From IMG/VR virus record IMGVR_UViG_3300031623_001144, positions 1 to 64,000 of that record: a stretch of 64,000 nucleotides of DNA. One strand, given 5' to 3'. A model generated the notes under the pieces. It worked only from the letters and a program-made list of their open reading frames with translations, searched no databases and was not told where the DNA came from. Position numbers and translations under genes: made by a program. This DNA comes from a virus. This document shows, piece after piece, positions 31,446-40,028 of this stretch (position 1 is its first letter; each line of letters opens with the position of its first letter).

Positions 31446-31946
31446 TCACCACATAAAGACTTCTTTCCCAATTTCAGAAATCAGCGTACCTCGTTGATGG
31501 TCAATTTCATGAGCAAAGACCACCCCCTCTTCAGTTACGTCCAATTCCTGCTCAAAATCTACAAATATATTATTTTCTAAGTATAAACCTTTTATATTTA
31601 TCTTCTCGTGGCGATTCACCTGAAAGGACCGCAACTGACCATCATCTGACCGAATTGACAGACATCCTTCCAACGATACGACCTGTTGTTCCGACGTAGC
31701 TTCGTATTCAGTATTTGCAAAGTAACCGTATTGCCCCTCTGGCACCAATGGACATGTTCCATCGCCTTTCACTAGAAATAACCTCCATGGTATTCCCACT
31801 TGAACTGCGGACAAACCAATGCCATTCTCTTTTTCACAAACTTCCCTCATCTCCTGACAGACCTTGTACACGGCGACAAGATCGTCCAAAGGAACGTCTA
31901 TGATTTCCTCTACCTTTGGGATCTGACTCACTTCAACGATGAGCAT
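31446..31946 (-). CDS. def: Peptide deformylase
   Basis: Removes the formyl group from the first methionine of new proteins. All three family motifs are present: GIGLSAVQVG at 42-51, EGCLS at 93-97, and HEIDH at 146-150 (Cys and two His bind the metal, Glu is catalytic). At 166 residues it is full length. Start ATG at 31946 with TTGGAG upstream. Phage deformylases are known in marine phages. Here it joins IF-3, tmRNA and a bS21-like protein as a fourth gene acting at the ribosome. Confidence 0.93.
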   Translation of the reverse strand: MLIVEVSQIPKVEEIIDVPLDDLVAVYKVCQEMREVCEKENGIGLSAVQVGIPWRLFLVKGDGTCPLVPEGQYGYFANTEYEATSEQQVVSLEGCLSIRSDDGQLRSFQVNRHEKINIKGLYLENNIFVDFEQELDVTEEGVVFAHEIDHQRGTLISEIGKEVFMW

Positions 31947-31972
31947 AACTTAATCTCCAAGTTTAAGCAACT

Positions 31973-32272
31973 TCAATTGTTCTTCGTAACTGCTTTAAGT
32001 ATCCCATTCATTTGAATGGTCAACCATTTTTGCAATTCCTCTGGATCAGACTTATATGCGTTTGGCACTTTAAGCACAACCGGAGTTACTTCTTCATCTA
32101 TCGGTTTTCCGATCACCATTGGATCGTCATCTATATTTAACTTCACCGCCTGCTCTATCAATCCTCCCACGTATGCAGAAGCCGATAGACCTTTTCTCTT
32201 TGAGTACCTTTTAAGCTCCTCATGGAGATCAGGCATAATGGCGATGCTCATAACTTTCTTATTCTTTGACAT
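31973..32272 (-). CDS. Ribbon-helix-helix DNA-binding protein
   Basis: The N-terminal half fits the RHH fold used by Arc/CopG-type regulators: strand VMSIAIMPDLHEEL at about 7-20, then two helices with KGLSASAYVGGLIEQAV at about 27-43. The C-terminal half is a separate acidic segment. It lies between deformylase and bS21-like genes and may regulate this group, but no operator can be pointed to. Confidence 0.7.
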   Translation of the reverse strand: MSKNKKVMSIAIMPDLHEELKRYSKRKGLSASAYVGGLIEQAVKLNIDDDPMVIGKPIDEEVTPVVLKVPNAYKSDPEELQKWLTIQMNGILKAVTKNN

Positions 32273-32283
32273 ATTACCTCGAT

Positions 32284-32607
32284 TTAGTTTCTCCGATTAT
32301 TTTTATCTTTATCTTTCTTGCCACCGGCCATGATTTTCTTAATCACACCAGATGGAGCTTTCACTCTTTCCCCTCGCCGAATAGCCTCTTCAAGCCTACT
32401 TTGTTTTTGCTTCTTTTTTGCTTCGGCCTTGGATTTTCTTGCTTTCTCTGATTTGCTCTCAAAATATTGATGAGCCTTCAGATCATGTAAGATTCCCGCA
32501 TTGCTGACCCTTCTTTTGAACTCTTGGTGCATTTCCCGAAAGTTCTTTGCAGGATCATTATACTTCTTCTTTAACTCGACTCTTACTCTCGCTACATTTC
32601 TAGCCAT
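32284..32607 (-). CDS. bS21-like ribosomal protein
   Basis: bS21 sits on the 30S subunit near the anti-Shine-Dalgarno region. The protein shows the family pattern: EFKRRVSNAGILHDLKAHQY at about 29-48 (the F-K-R plus aG-i-l-x-e-l core), then FESKSEKARKSKAEAKKKQK at about 49-68 matching the E-K-x-x-x-R-K-x-K region. It is longer (107 residues) than bacterial bS21 (about 70) because of a Lys/Gly-rich tail. Huge phages are known to carry bS21 homologues, proposed to replace host S21 and favour phage mRNAs. Confidence 0.8.
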   Translation of the reverse strand: MARNVARVRVELKKKYNDPAKNFREMHQEFKRRVSNAGILHDLKAHQYFESKSEKARKSKAEAKKKQKQSRLEEAIRRGERVKAPSGVIKKIMAGGKKDKDKNNRRN

Positions 32608-32632
32608 GGAAGTTTCCTTACTTGTTTGTGGC

Positions 32633-33760
32633 TCATCTGTTTTTAGATGAGTTGATAAAAGATGTGCCCATTCGACGCACCTTCCTGTCTCTCACCATGT
32701 CATATGAAATCTCTTCATACGACTCCGTAGTAGAACCCCAATCGCCCTCTGGATTAAAGTCCTCAAGTCTTTTAACGATATTGTCAATAACGCTCGCTTT
32801 CCAATCTTGCGGTCCACCAGCCATCAACATTGTAGAGAACGAAAAGATATATTGCCTTGGCATGTCTCCGCAACAGAGATCGTCAATCGCATAATCTTGA
32901 TGTTCCATAAATCTTTGTCTTTCATCAACAGCAAGGAATGGAGTGCGTGCTGCAATAGCTATTCGAGATATTCCCGAAAACACATCAACAACAAGTCCCA
33001 CACATTTCATAGCTGTCAATAAATCTGAAGAAGTAGATGGCACAACGTAAACACATCGTTCTACAAAGTCTGGAGACATGTCATAAGTAAAAGGACTTTG
33101 ATAAACCACTGGAAGATACCCCTCTTCCAACAACCTCTCTAAAAGAGAATTCCAAAATTCTTTTGACACAGGCAAATTAACACTCTTGCCTTTTTGCCAC
33201 GAACGCATCTTTGTAACAGGATGCACCATGATCTTCCGACCATCTCGCTCAAGTATCTGGTTTCTAAATATATCTGTAATTTTGCTTATAGAAGGAATGT
33301 TTGGTAGGTATCTATTAACGTGAGAAAATGTGTTCCAATATTTATCTGTAAATCCACAGTTGTAATATTCTTGCCAATCTTTGTGAGTAATGATATTCAC
33401 ACACTCCAACAAATTTTGTGCCAGATCAGCCGCTACATCTCCATCATTATAGAAGTTATTAGCTCCCAATGCAAGAGTTTTCATTAAAGATTCATCTTCT
33501 AAGGACCAGAATTCATCTACATAAGGAAATAAATCCTGAAATCCGGGCCAAGAACAAAGTATAAGATACTTGTCTTTATTCTTTTCCTTATAAGTCTTTA
33601 ACAATAAAGATGACAAAATGAAAGTAGAACTGATATCTCCATAAAATGGAATAGCATATACATTGTCAGTCGCAGTAGGCATATTTTTCTCGATGTAAGA
33701 AAGCCTTTTGTGCTTCGTGCGATCTGCCGCTCTTTGGATATAATCAGCTATTTGTGTCAC
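32633..33760 (-). CDS. GT-B glycosyltransferase-like protein (GT9-like)
   Basis: The two-domain plan and C-terminal segment VVPSTSSDLLTAMKCVGLVV followed by VFSGISRIAIAARTPFLAVD resemble the nucleotide-sugar-binding half of GT9 (heptosyltransferase-like) enzymes. The N-terminus has FYGDISSTFILSSLLLKTYK. Start is a GTG at 33760 overlapping the upstream stop. Cytoplasmic, no membrane segments. Substrate unknown; neighbouring genes also encode sugar enzymes. Confidence 0.6.
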   Translation of the reverse strand: MTQIADYIQRAADRTKHKRLSYIEKNMPTATDNVYAIPFYGDISSTFILSSLLLKTYKEKNKDKYLILCSWPGFQDLFPYVDEFWSLEDESLMKTLALGANNFYNDGDVAADLAQNLLECVNIITHKDWQEYYNCGFTDKYWNTFSHVNRYLPNIPSISKITDIFRNQILERDGRKIMVHPVTKMRSWQKGKSVNLPVSKEFWNSLLERLLEEGYLPVVYQSPFTYDMSPDFVERCVYVVPSTSSDLLTAMKCVGLVVDVFSGISRIAIAARTPFLAVDERQRFMEHQDYAIDDLCCGDMPRQYIFSFSTMLMAGGPQDWKASVIDNIVKRLEDFNPEGDWGSTTESYEEISYDMVRDRKVRRMGTSFINSSKNR

Positions 33761-33948
33761 TTGTAATACCCCTCTGTGTCATAAATGTTCTCAGAATACA
33801 CTTCCACTGAAAGTATTGCTCTGCTAACAGCATCTATGAATTTTTTGTCCTCTTCTTCGATCATCTCTCTAATGATCCTTTCATCAAAGGATTTCTTCCA
33901 TTCCTTGAATTCTCTATCTTTTTTTCTCTTAATCCAATGATTTTTCAT
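33757..33948 (-). CDS. Hypothetical protein with MKNHW start (63 aa)
   Basis: ATG at 33948 lies in a 16-base sequence repeated exactly at the start of the next upstream gene, so both proteins begin MKNHW-[IL]-K. The rest is very charged (EFKEWKKSFDERIIREMIEE). Overlaps the upstream gene by 20 bases in another frame. The duplicated start suggests one gene arose from the other by partial duplication and divergence. Confidence 0.5.
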   Translation of the reverse strand: MKNHWIKRKKDREFKEWKKSFDERIIREMIEEEDKKFIDAVSRAILSVEVYSENIYDTEGYYK

Positions 33949-34153
33949 GGAGAACTCCATCAACATAAAACTTAGAATCATCTCCGTTCACCACTTCCAA
34001 GAGATGATGCCAAGCATTGTCATTCATCTCTTTGATCCACACATCATTGGAATAGATTCTTCCGTTTTTGTTAGGACCGGCTTCTTGGAAAATTCCCTTA
34101 AACACCACCACTTTTTCTTTATCTTCTCTTTTTTTCAGCCAATGATTTTTCAT
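33929..34153 (-). CDS. Chimeric small protein: prohead-protease-like and LamG-like fragments
   Basis: After MKNHWLKKRED the protein reads VVVFKGIFQEAGPNKNGRIY, which matches the first strand and N-x-N-G-R-x-Y region of phage prohead proteases and related head proteins. It then changes to WHHLLEVVNGDDSKFYVDG, which fits the last part of a LamG/concanavalin-like domain. Neither domain is complete and no catalytic residue is present. Starts inside the upstream stop (ATGA). Probably a remnant or a recombined gene. Confidence 0.5.
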   Translation of the reverse strand: MKNHWLKKREDKEKVVVFKGIFQEAGPNKNGRIYSNDVWIKEMNDNAWHHLLEVVNGDDSKFYVDGVLHEKSLD

Positions 34154-34154
34154 G
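33934..34154. repeat. 16-bp direct repeat at two gene starts
   Basis: The sequence CCAATGATTTTTCATG occurs at 33934-33949 and at 34139-34154, 205 bases apart, each copy placing an ATG at the start of a gene. It codes for the MKNHW N-terminus on the minus strand. Exact identity over 16 bases in adjacent genes indicates a recent duplication or selection on this start. Confidence 0.7.
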
Positions 34155-35337
34155 TTAACCACTCCTCATGTTCAGCTTTAAGAACTCCTGTAAACCACTC
34201 ATCTTCTACCATCCCCAATATATCTTCCTCATTGCCCTCTTTAAGCTCCTCTGCGGCCCGTTTAACTAACTCTAACGCTTTATCAGGGTCTTCGTACACA
34301 TTCTTGTAATGGGCCATTACGAGCTTCTTAGGACCGAATGACGCCAACTCCAACCGTTTGCCTTCCTGAGCACCACAAAGGCCAGAGGATGACACATAAA
34401 TCTGCTCTGGACTCTCAAACAAAATGAATGGCGTACCCATCATGCTTGACAGTCTGCTAGATGCTGTCCAGAACTGAATAGTGAAGTCCAAATTGCAAAC
34501 AATAGCCAGAGTTCTCTCAAGCTCCTGTGACTCTTTCATTCTGGAATAATCCAAGACATGATCGACCGGACAAGCTTGTGTACTTTGTTTTTCACCCAAC
34601 CAAATGACATTGTGCCCCATTTCTTCTAAAATTTGTATTAGCTTAACATAGAATTCCGGCTGCAAATTTCTTCCGTAAGTTTCCCTACCTCTGGCAAAAA
34701 CTCCCACAGTATTTGGTTTAAGCAAATCTTTAGCCCAATCCAAATACTCCTGTCTAGGCTTAGGAATCTTACGAGCCGTTGGCTTGTTCTCTTTAATGTC
34801 AGTAAATATCGACTTCACCAAAACCGTGCTTTTACAATGAGGACACTCATCCGATCTAACTCTCCACTCGTTCCAATATGCCCCACACGTTCTACAGTAA
34901 TTTGATACAGCATACTTCCCAAGGGCCGCAGCAGGCACCACATCTCCATGAACAACAGCAGCCTCTTCAAGCCTTTTGAGATTATCAGAGATGCTATGAA
35001 AAGCTCTGGTATATTCCCTTAACCACATGTTCTCTTCTTTAAGCTCCCAGTATTCATCCACCAAATGACGATACAAATACTCTCGGCCATACCAACCCAT
35101 TGCAATGACATAAGAGCCGGGATATCTTCTCAATAATCGAGGAATACAATACAAGCATCCAATCGTCTCACATCCAAACTCAGAGAAACACGATACTATT
35201 TTGATCCTATTTCTCTTTTTAGGCTTTGGCCTATGATTCAGCTTATACACATTGAACATCATCTTAGAGAGCTTCACCTCGTCTTTAATGATCTTCTTGG
35301 TGTGATCAGGCTTAGGCTTAAATATTGCTAAAGGCAT
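34150..35337 (-). CDS. GT-B glycosyltransferase-like protein with zinc ribbon
   Basis: ATG at 35337 overlaps the upstream stop. A zinc ribbon lies in the middle (CRTCGAYW, CPHCKST at about 170-190). The C-terminal half (VGVFARGRETYGRN, VIWLGEKQST, IQFWTASSRLSSMMGTPFIL) follows the GT9/GT-B donor-binding pattern. Zinc ribbons inside glycosyltransferases are uncommon. The C-terminus is a long acidic helix. Cytoplasmic; sugar and acceptor unknown. It lies with other carbohydrate genes. Confidence 0.6.
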   Translation of the reverse strand: MPLAIFKPKPDHTKKIIKDEVKLSKMMFNVYKLNHRPKPKKRNRIKIVSCFSEFGCETIGCLYCIPRLLRRYPGSYVIAMGWYGREYLYRHLVDEYWELKEENMWLREYTRAFHSISDNLKRLEEAAVVHGDVVPAAALGKYAVSNYCRTCGAYWNEWRVRSDECPHCKSTVLVKSIFTDIKENKPTARKIPKPRQEYLDWAKDLLKPNTVGVFARGRETYGRNLQPEFYVKLIQILEEMGHNVIWLGEKQSTQACPVDHVLDYSRMKESQELERTLAIVCNLDFTIQFWTASSRLSSMMGTPFILFESPEQIYVSSSGLCGAQEGKRLELASFGPKKLVMAHYKNVYEDPDKALELVKRAAEELKEGNEEDILGMVEDEWFTGVLKAEHEEWLT

Positions 35338-35798
35338 TAACAACAACCATCCTCACTACAACACCCGCTCTTCTCAAAGCTCGGGACTCCACATTTGTCT
35401 GGAGCTAAACAAGTTGTAACTTTGTTCATGAGAACTAACACTAATCCATTTTCGTCCTTTTCCAAAATTGCCAAATTGTAATTTGACGCAACATCTTCGC
35501 CATACTCAAATGACACAGGCAAATCATCTAATCCGATACTTTCATCTGCCATTTTCATAATGTTGAGAAGTTTTTTTGATTCAAGTCGATGATCAACATC
35601 GCAGGCAACCCAAACTTGTATAAGACAAGACTCCCATTCACGAACCGTGCCACCGCAATCAATAAAATTTCTGCAAACTTTTCCAACTTCTGTAACGTGG
35701 AAATTCTTCGGAACATCTCCTGAAGGAAGCTTTATCCTCAAAGGATTGTCTTCACCTTCCTCAAGAAACTCCATTAACTGTTTAACTGTTACTATCAT
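35337..35798 (-). CDS. Hypothetical protein with Cys-rich C-terminus (153 aa)
   Basis: Acidic, mixed alpha/beta protein with a Cys-rich end CGVPSFEKSGCCSEDGCC that may bind metal. Residues 30-80 have beta pattern (FHVTEVGKVCRNFIDCGGTV). Start overlaps the upstream stop by four bases. Unrecognised. Confidence 0.55.
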   Translation of the reverse strand: MIVTVKQLMEFLEEGEDNPLRIKLPSGDVPKNFHVTEVGKVCRNFIDCGGTVREWESCLIQVWVACDVDHRLESKKLLNIMKMADESIGLDDLPVSFEYGEDVASNYNLAILEKDENGLVLVLMNKVTTCLAPDKCGVPSFEKSGCCSEDGCC

Positions 35799-36076
35799 TG
35801 TCTACCTACAATCCTCTTCATTTGTGATGGCATCGCACATTTGGGACACTTGAATCTACGCCACTTACCACAATTAACACATCCGGGCTCGATCTCATTA
35901 AGATCGACGATATCCGTCTTGATTCCAGATGTTATTCTGGCCCAACGACATCTAGGACAGCGAATTACGAAATTCTTGGGAACGCCAGAGGTATCTGGCT
36001 CAGGCACGTATTCTTCTTTAGGATCGGCTGCTGGCCTTTCCTCTTCATTTTCAGGTATTGGTTTTGTTTCTGACAT
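35795..36076 (-). CDS. Zinc-ribbon protein (93 aa)
   Basis: Three CxxC/CxxxC pairs (CPRCRW, CVNCGK, CPKCAM) in the C-terminal 60 residues mark a double zinc ribbon; the N-terminus is acidic and disordered. Start ATG at 36076 with TTGGAGG upstream. Could bind nucleic acid or another protein. Confidence 0.6.
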   Translation of the reverse strand: MSETKPIPENEEERPAADPKEEYVPEPDTSGVPKNFVIRCPRCRWARITSGIKTDIVDLNEIEPGCVNCGKWRRFKCPKCAMPSQMKRIVGRQ

Positions 36077-36121
36077 ATTTTACCTCCAACTAATATAGTG
36101 CAAAGTTATTAAGAATTTGAA

Positions 36122-36700
36122 TCACTTTTTCATAAAATCCCAATCGCCTCCTGATTTAACCATAGAAGTATCAAAAATTGGTAAAAACTTATCCCCCACT
36201 TTTCTATAATTAAGAAGACCTAAGTAATCAACAACTTCGGACATCACCACATCAGGTTGAGATACAAATTTTGTGTAATCAATGATTTTGAGCTTCAGAG
36301 GAAACTCTTCTAAAAGAGACTTGTGTTTATCATATTTGTTTCGCCTCACTTCATCATCGTCGCCCCAAAGCCCTTTCGTCCATGTGCTTTTTTGCCAACT
36401 TTTATTGATCATTTCAAAAGGCTTTGACATTGCCAGATAATGAGCATCTGGCATGTTCTCTACGAAGAAGTCAGTCATCGACTCAGACCACGGCCTCTTA
36501 AACATCACTCGACGTGATGGAAATTGTGACACAACAGACTCCATGTCTTCAATCTTCTTATTGAAAATCATGTCATTTTCATAGTTATAGACATTGTGAA
36601 ATAGATGAATGTGCGGATGCTGGCTTAAAACGTGTGTGAAAACAGTTGTACCTGAACGTGCCATTCCAAACACGATAATGACTCTATGGTTATCCTTCAT
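36122..36700 (-). CDS. Sulfotransferase family protein
   Basis: The N-terminal PAPS loop reads VFGMARSGTTVFTHVL at about 10-25. A downstream segment RRVMFKRPWSESMTDFFVEN holds the 3'-phosphate-binding Arg and Ser positions, in a compact 192-residue protein. Starts within the end of the deacetylase gene (11-base overlap). It probably acts on the same glycan as its neighbours; substrate not readable. Confidence 0.72.
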   Translation of the reverse strand: MKDNHRVIIVFGMARSGTTVFTHVLSQHPHIHLFHNVYNYENDMIFNKKIEDMESVVSQFPSRRVMFKRPWSESMTDFFVENMPDAHYLAMSKPFEMINKSWQKSTWTKGLWGDDDEVRRNKYDKHKSLLEEFPLKLKIIDYTKFVSQPDVVMSEVVDYLGLLNYRKVGDKFLPIFDTSMVKSGGDWDFMKK

Positions 36701-37364
36701 TCAAATCACGCAAAGCAATCACTTGCCACCCTTCATCTTTCAGGTGCTCAACACACTTCTCGAAATACCTTTCTCTCCCCAAGCCTCTTAACCCATGGAA
36801 AGCAAATACAGGATGTGAATTTTCTGGAGCATTTGCCAAGTCTTCCCTGAACTGATCAAAGTTGTAGTCGGCCTCTTTACCAAATAGCCCTGTGCAATAA
36901 ATCATAAATGGGTCATCGTCTTCAGTATGATAATCAATCTTCTTCCTGTTTAATGAGTCCATGGCATCACCTGCGCTGTAGCCCATACGAGCACATTGAT
37001 ATCCTCTGTCTCTTAGATCAGAAGCCAATTTAGAATTGTATTGATAAGAAGGATAACAAAAAGATCGTGTATGAATTTCATACTCTGAAACCAAGAAGTC
37101 ATCCAGCTTCACAACATTATCAATCCCCGCACCCGATGAATGCGACCAAGTATGGTTGCCAATCTCAAATCCCATGTGATGCAAATCAGCAACACGATCC
37201 CACTCAAGTTCATCTTCTTTTACCTCTGGCTCAAATCTGTGCCAAAGCTTCCTTGCTGCTGTAACAAAAAACGTGGCACAAAAATTGTACTCCTTCAAAA
37301 CAGGAGCGGCCAAAGCCAAATGAGTTTCAAGACCATCATCAAATGTGAATATACACTTTTTCAT
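36690..37364 (-). CDS. Polysaccharide deacetylase (NodB-type)
   Basis: NodB-fold enzymes remove acetyl groups from N-acetyl sugars with a metal. The N-terminal FTFDDGLETHLALAAPVLKE holds catalytic Asp-Asp, and GFEIGNHTWSHS holds the metal-binding HxxxH at about 71-75. TFFVTA and SFCYPSYQYN complete the barrel strands. No signal peptide, so it acts in the cytoplasm, unlike secreted relatives. Start ATG at 37364 with GGAG upstream. A second copy lies at 48723. Confidence 0.85.
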   Translation of the reverse strand: MKKCIFTFDDGLETHLALAAPVLKEYNFCATFFVTAARKLWHRFEPEVKEDELEWDRVADLHHMGFEIGNHTWSHSSGAGIDNVVKLDDFLVSEYEIHTRSFCYPSYQYNSKLASDLRDRGYQCARMGYSAGDAMDSLNRKKIDYHTEDDDPFMIYCTGLFGKEADYNFDQFREDLANAPENSHPVFAFHGLRGLGRERYFEKCVEHLKDEGWQVIALRDLNEG

Positions 37365-37927
37365 TTATTAAACTCCAATACAACTGCCCACCAACAGTAA
37401 TTGAATTTCCATGGGGCATGTCTTTCTTTATCATCACCACCCGGCTCATCATAAGCCCACTCAATTACTGTGGCATCATACTTCTTAGCCAAATCTTCCA
37501 TGTAAGACTCACACCTATATCCGCCAGCAAGCAACGTGCAATCTCTGTCTTGCAAAATCTCAATAGCATCATAAATCACAAATGGGTTAATCCACATGTG
37601 ATAAACTTCCGCTTCGGGCATGAATTGTGTCCAATCTCCCAAAGTGACATCCAAACCTTCGGCCAGATTTGCTCTACTGGTTTTCTCAATGCCGATAACA
37701 CGCTTGGCGTATCTCTGTATTTCCCGCATTTGGTCGCCTTCTCCACACCCAAGATCACACACCACCTTGTCTCTGATGATGTCCTGTGTGGCTTCTGCGA
37801 GTCCCAGAGGGGATCTCCAAGGAAAGTCCCGTTTAGCGGCTAGAATGTCTTCTGAGGAGACGTGGACTTCTTTACGGACTACTGGAATAGTCGGTGATTT
37901 TAATGATAAGTCATGTGGATCGTTCAT
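37361..37927 (-). CDS. Class I SAM-dependent methyltransferase
   Basis: The SAM-binding motif I VVCDLGCGEGDQMREI lies at about 50-65, and motif II (KRVIGIEK) follows. The upstream phrase FPWRSPLGLAEATQDI recurs in the protein at 49417, marking a paralogue. No Shine-Dalgarno before the ATG at 37927; instead TAATAT lies five bases away, behind a terminator. It heads the transcript leading to the deacetylase and sulfotransferase genes. Acceptor unknown, perhaps a sugar. Confidence 0.75.
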   Translation of the reverse strand: MNDPHDLSLKSPTIPVVRKEVHVSSEDILAAKRDFPWRSPLGLAEATQDIIRDKVVCDLGCGEGDQMREIQRYAKRVIGIEKTSRANLAEGLDVTLGDWTQFMPEAEVYHMWINPFVIYDAIEILQDRDCTLLAGGYRCESYMEDLAKKYDATVIEWAYDEPGGDDKERHAPWKFNYCWWAVVLEFNK

Positions 37928-37932
37928 GTTCT

Positions 37933-37938
37933 ATATTA
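37933..37938 (-). promoter_or_regulatory. -10 box for a likely leaderless gene (37927)
   Basis: TAATAT is followed by five bases and the ATG at 37927, so transcription would start about at the ATG. The box lies immediately behind the preceding terminator's T run, in the string ATGCGCAC-(4-6 bases)-ATATA. A very similar string precedes the gene starting at 50563. No good -35 box is seen. Confidence 0.45.
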
Positions 37939-37948
37939 GTGTGCGCAT

Positions 37949-37983
37949 AAAAAAAGCCCGGCAGGTTTACTGCCGGGCTTTTT
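37949..37983 (-). terminator. Rho-independent terminator after the DUF4139 gene
   Basis: A 14-base G+C-rich stem (AAAGCCCGGCAG with its complement) and a five-base loop. T runs on both sides could make it work in both directions. On the minus strand it separates the DUF4139 gene from the methyltransferase gene. Confidence 0.88.
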
Positions 37984-37993
37984 AATTGATATC

Positions 37994-40003
37994 TTACTTC
38001 TCTTTCCACTTGGCTGTCACTTTTTGCAAAGCAACAGACATTTCTTCAGTAAGACTACTTATCTTTTTGGCCAACTCTGGCAAAGTTTTCTTGTTGATCT
38101 TGCGAATTTCATTTTCGCTTTCATCAAGATCATCAATCCACTTATCTAGCTTTCCGCCACTGGCTACACTCTGAGCCGACTCAAGGTTTGCTCTAACACG
38201 TTCAACTTGCTGATTCAAATCCTGTATACAAGTTCGTGCAGCGTTATTCTCACGTTCAGATTCATCAATCTTTGCTTGAATCTGAATACATTTTTGGATT
38301 TGTGGGTCTTCAGTCAAGGGACTCTCTACATCAATGATGTTCCGAGAAATCCAATCAAAGCGATTTCTGAAAATCGTGGTCTGCTTATCCAAGTTGGATT
38401 CTGTGACCGTCAAAGTGAATTTTTGATTAGCGGCAACTTCGAAGTAAGCTCTCCATCCGTTGTCGATCTTCTCTTTCTCTTTAACTTCAACTCCAGAAAA
38501 ATCTATATGAGCATTGTCGCCAACTACACGAGCAACATGCTCCAAAGCCACCTTAAATGGTTCTGCTTTTTTGTTCTCAATCGCATATTCAGTGACACCT
38601 GTTTGAACTTGCTCTACAACAGCCGCACCTTCTGAAATCTTGATTGAACTACGTCGAACTTCTACACCGCCTTTTCCTCTGACGATCTTGACGCCATTCT
38701 CAAGACAATGAGGCAGCATTCTGTTTTCGCCGGGCTTTGTAGAATCAAGCACACACTCGCCGCTGAAAAGACCCTGATTGTAAATCACAGTCTTTCCTCT
38801 TCCCAAGCTGTACTCAGTTTCGTTCTTAAACTTGATGGCTCTAAATGGCCTCCGAGAATTGTTGCTCTCTTTGTACAGAAGCACTACTCCTGCATGATTA
38901 AGAGGAACTGAGAACATTGGCACAACAGCACTTTTTCGAGACAAGATTGTAATTGGCTCTTTGCATGAAAATACACAGAAGTCACCAACATCTTCGCTCT
39001 CCACGCCGGGAGCTTCCGCTGCGTGCTCGGCATAACCCAATCCTTCTGCATCACAGCTTTCCAAACCAAAACCGGCATAGTTGGCCGTTGACATCTTGGC
39101 ACCAAGCCTTCTTGCTGATGCACTAGAATCCATTCCTCTCATTGGCCCACCAGCGGCACAGGCTTCCGCCATCATCACGCCTTCTTCTGCTTCCACATTC
39201 CCCAAAGCCAAACGATCCACAAGATGAACCATTTTTCTCTCTGGAACAATAACATCAGCGATGTCAGTGTTGAACGAAATCGGATTTCCAGTGACAACTG
39301 AAACCTTAAAGTTATTCCAATCCTCATCAGTGTTGTTGTCAATGATTGCAGCACCTTCGATAGAGAAATTTCCATCCTCTTCACGAATTGCGTATCTCAT
39401 CTTCCATGCAGCAACAGGAATTGTGTATTGCACACTAGCTTCTGTTTCGTCATCTCCAGTTGGAGACAAGCAAATATCCAGCAGCGTTGAATCCGGTTTG
39501 ATTTTTTGAAAATTCGCTTTCAAAGCCTTGTCAATCTCGGTTCTTACTGACTCGTCTTCAAAACGAATATCATTAACATCTGAAAGAGGAAATCTGCGAA
39601 CAGCACCGTCTTTCATAGCTACCAAAAAATCCTTCTGGACTTCTTCGCCGTTGACAAAAGAAGATTCCGTGTCGAGTCCCAGCAGTGTATATTCTACTGG
39701 ACTGACATTTCTAAGCTCGATGGCAACAGTAGCTCCTGAAAGTTGTCTCACCAAGCTTTTCATCGCCGATGATTGACAAATATCAAGAGATGTAGCATTC
39801 GAGTTTGCTGGGGTGAACGATGGCGGCGAATTGAGCCGCACCTTTCCAAAGACCTGAAGAGAGGCTGCAACGTCTCCGATGCAATCAGTCTTGAAGGGGA
39901 TGGCGATCTTGGCTTCTTCTCCAGCGGGAACGCTATAAACCCGCCTAAAGTGCCCAATCCCATTTGAAAATAAAGTAACGTCGTTAGTTTTTCCTGAAAT
40001 CAT
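37994..40003 (-). CDS. DUF4139-family protein (669 aa)
   Basis: Proteins of this family have a beta-rich C-terminal domain and long coiled coil; their function is unknown. The N-terminal part (NDVTLFSNGIGHFRRVYSVP) and the beta segment SVQYTIPVAAWKMRYAIREE match the family's mucoidy-inhibitor-like layout. A helical coiled coil fills the last 100 residues (IDESERENNAARTCIQDLNQ). A Cys/Met/Ala insert lies at about 280-330. Large, with its own SD (AAGGATGAA). Reason for being in a phage is unknown. Confidence 0.65.
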   Translation of the reverse strand: MISGKTNDVTLFSNGIGHFRRVYSVPAGEEAKIAIPFKTDCIGDVAASLQVFGKVRLNSPPSFTPANSNATSLDICQSSAMKSLVRQLSGATVAIELRNVSPVEYTLLGLDTESSFVNGEEVQKDFLVAMKDGAVRRFPLSDVNDIRFEDESVRTEIDKALKANFQKIKPDSTLLDICLSPTGDDETEASVQYTIPVAAWKMRYAIREEDGNFSIEGAAIIDNNTDEDWNNFKVSVVTGNPISFNTDIADVIVPERKMVHLVDRLALGNVEAEEGVMMAEACAAGGPMRGMDSSASARRLGAKMSTANYAGFGLESCDAEGLGYAEHAAEAPGVESEDVGDFCVFSCKEPITILSRKSAVVPMFSVPLNHAGVVLLYKESNNSRRPFRAIKFKNETEYSLGRGKTVIYNQGLFSGECVLDSTKPGENRMLPHCLENGVKIVRGKGGVEVRRSSIKISEGAAVVEQVQTGVTEYAIENKKAEPFKVALEHVARVVGDNAHIDFSGVEVKEKEKIDNGWRAYFEVAANQKFTLTVTESNLDKQTTIFRNRFDWISRNIIDVESPLTEDPQIQKCIQIQAKIDESERENNAARTCIQDLNQQVERVRANLESAQSVASGGKLDKWIDDLDESENEIRKINKKTLPELAKKISSLTEEMSVALQKVTAKWKEK

Positions 40004-40028
40004 TTCATCCTTCTTGATGATGCTTTGA

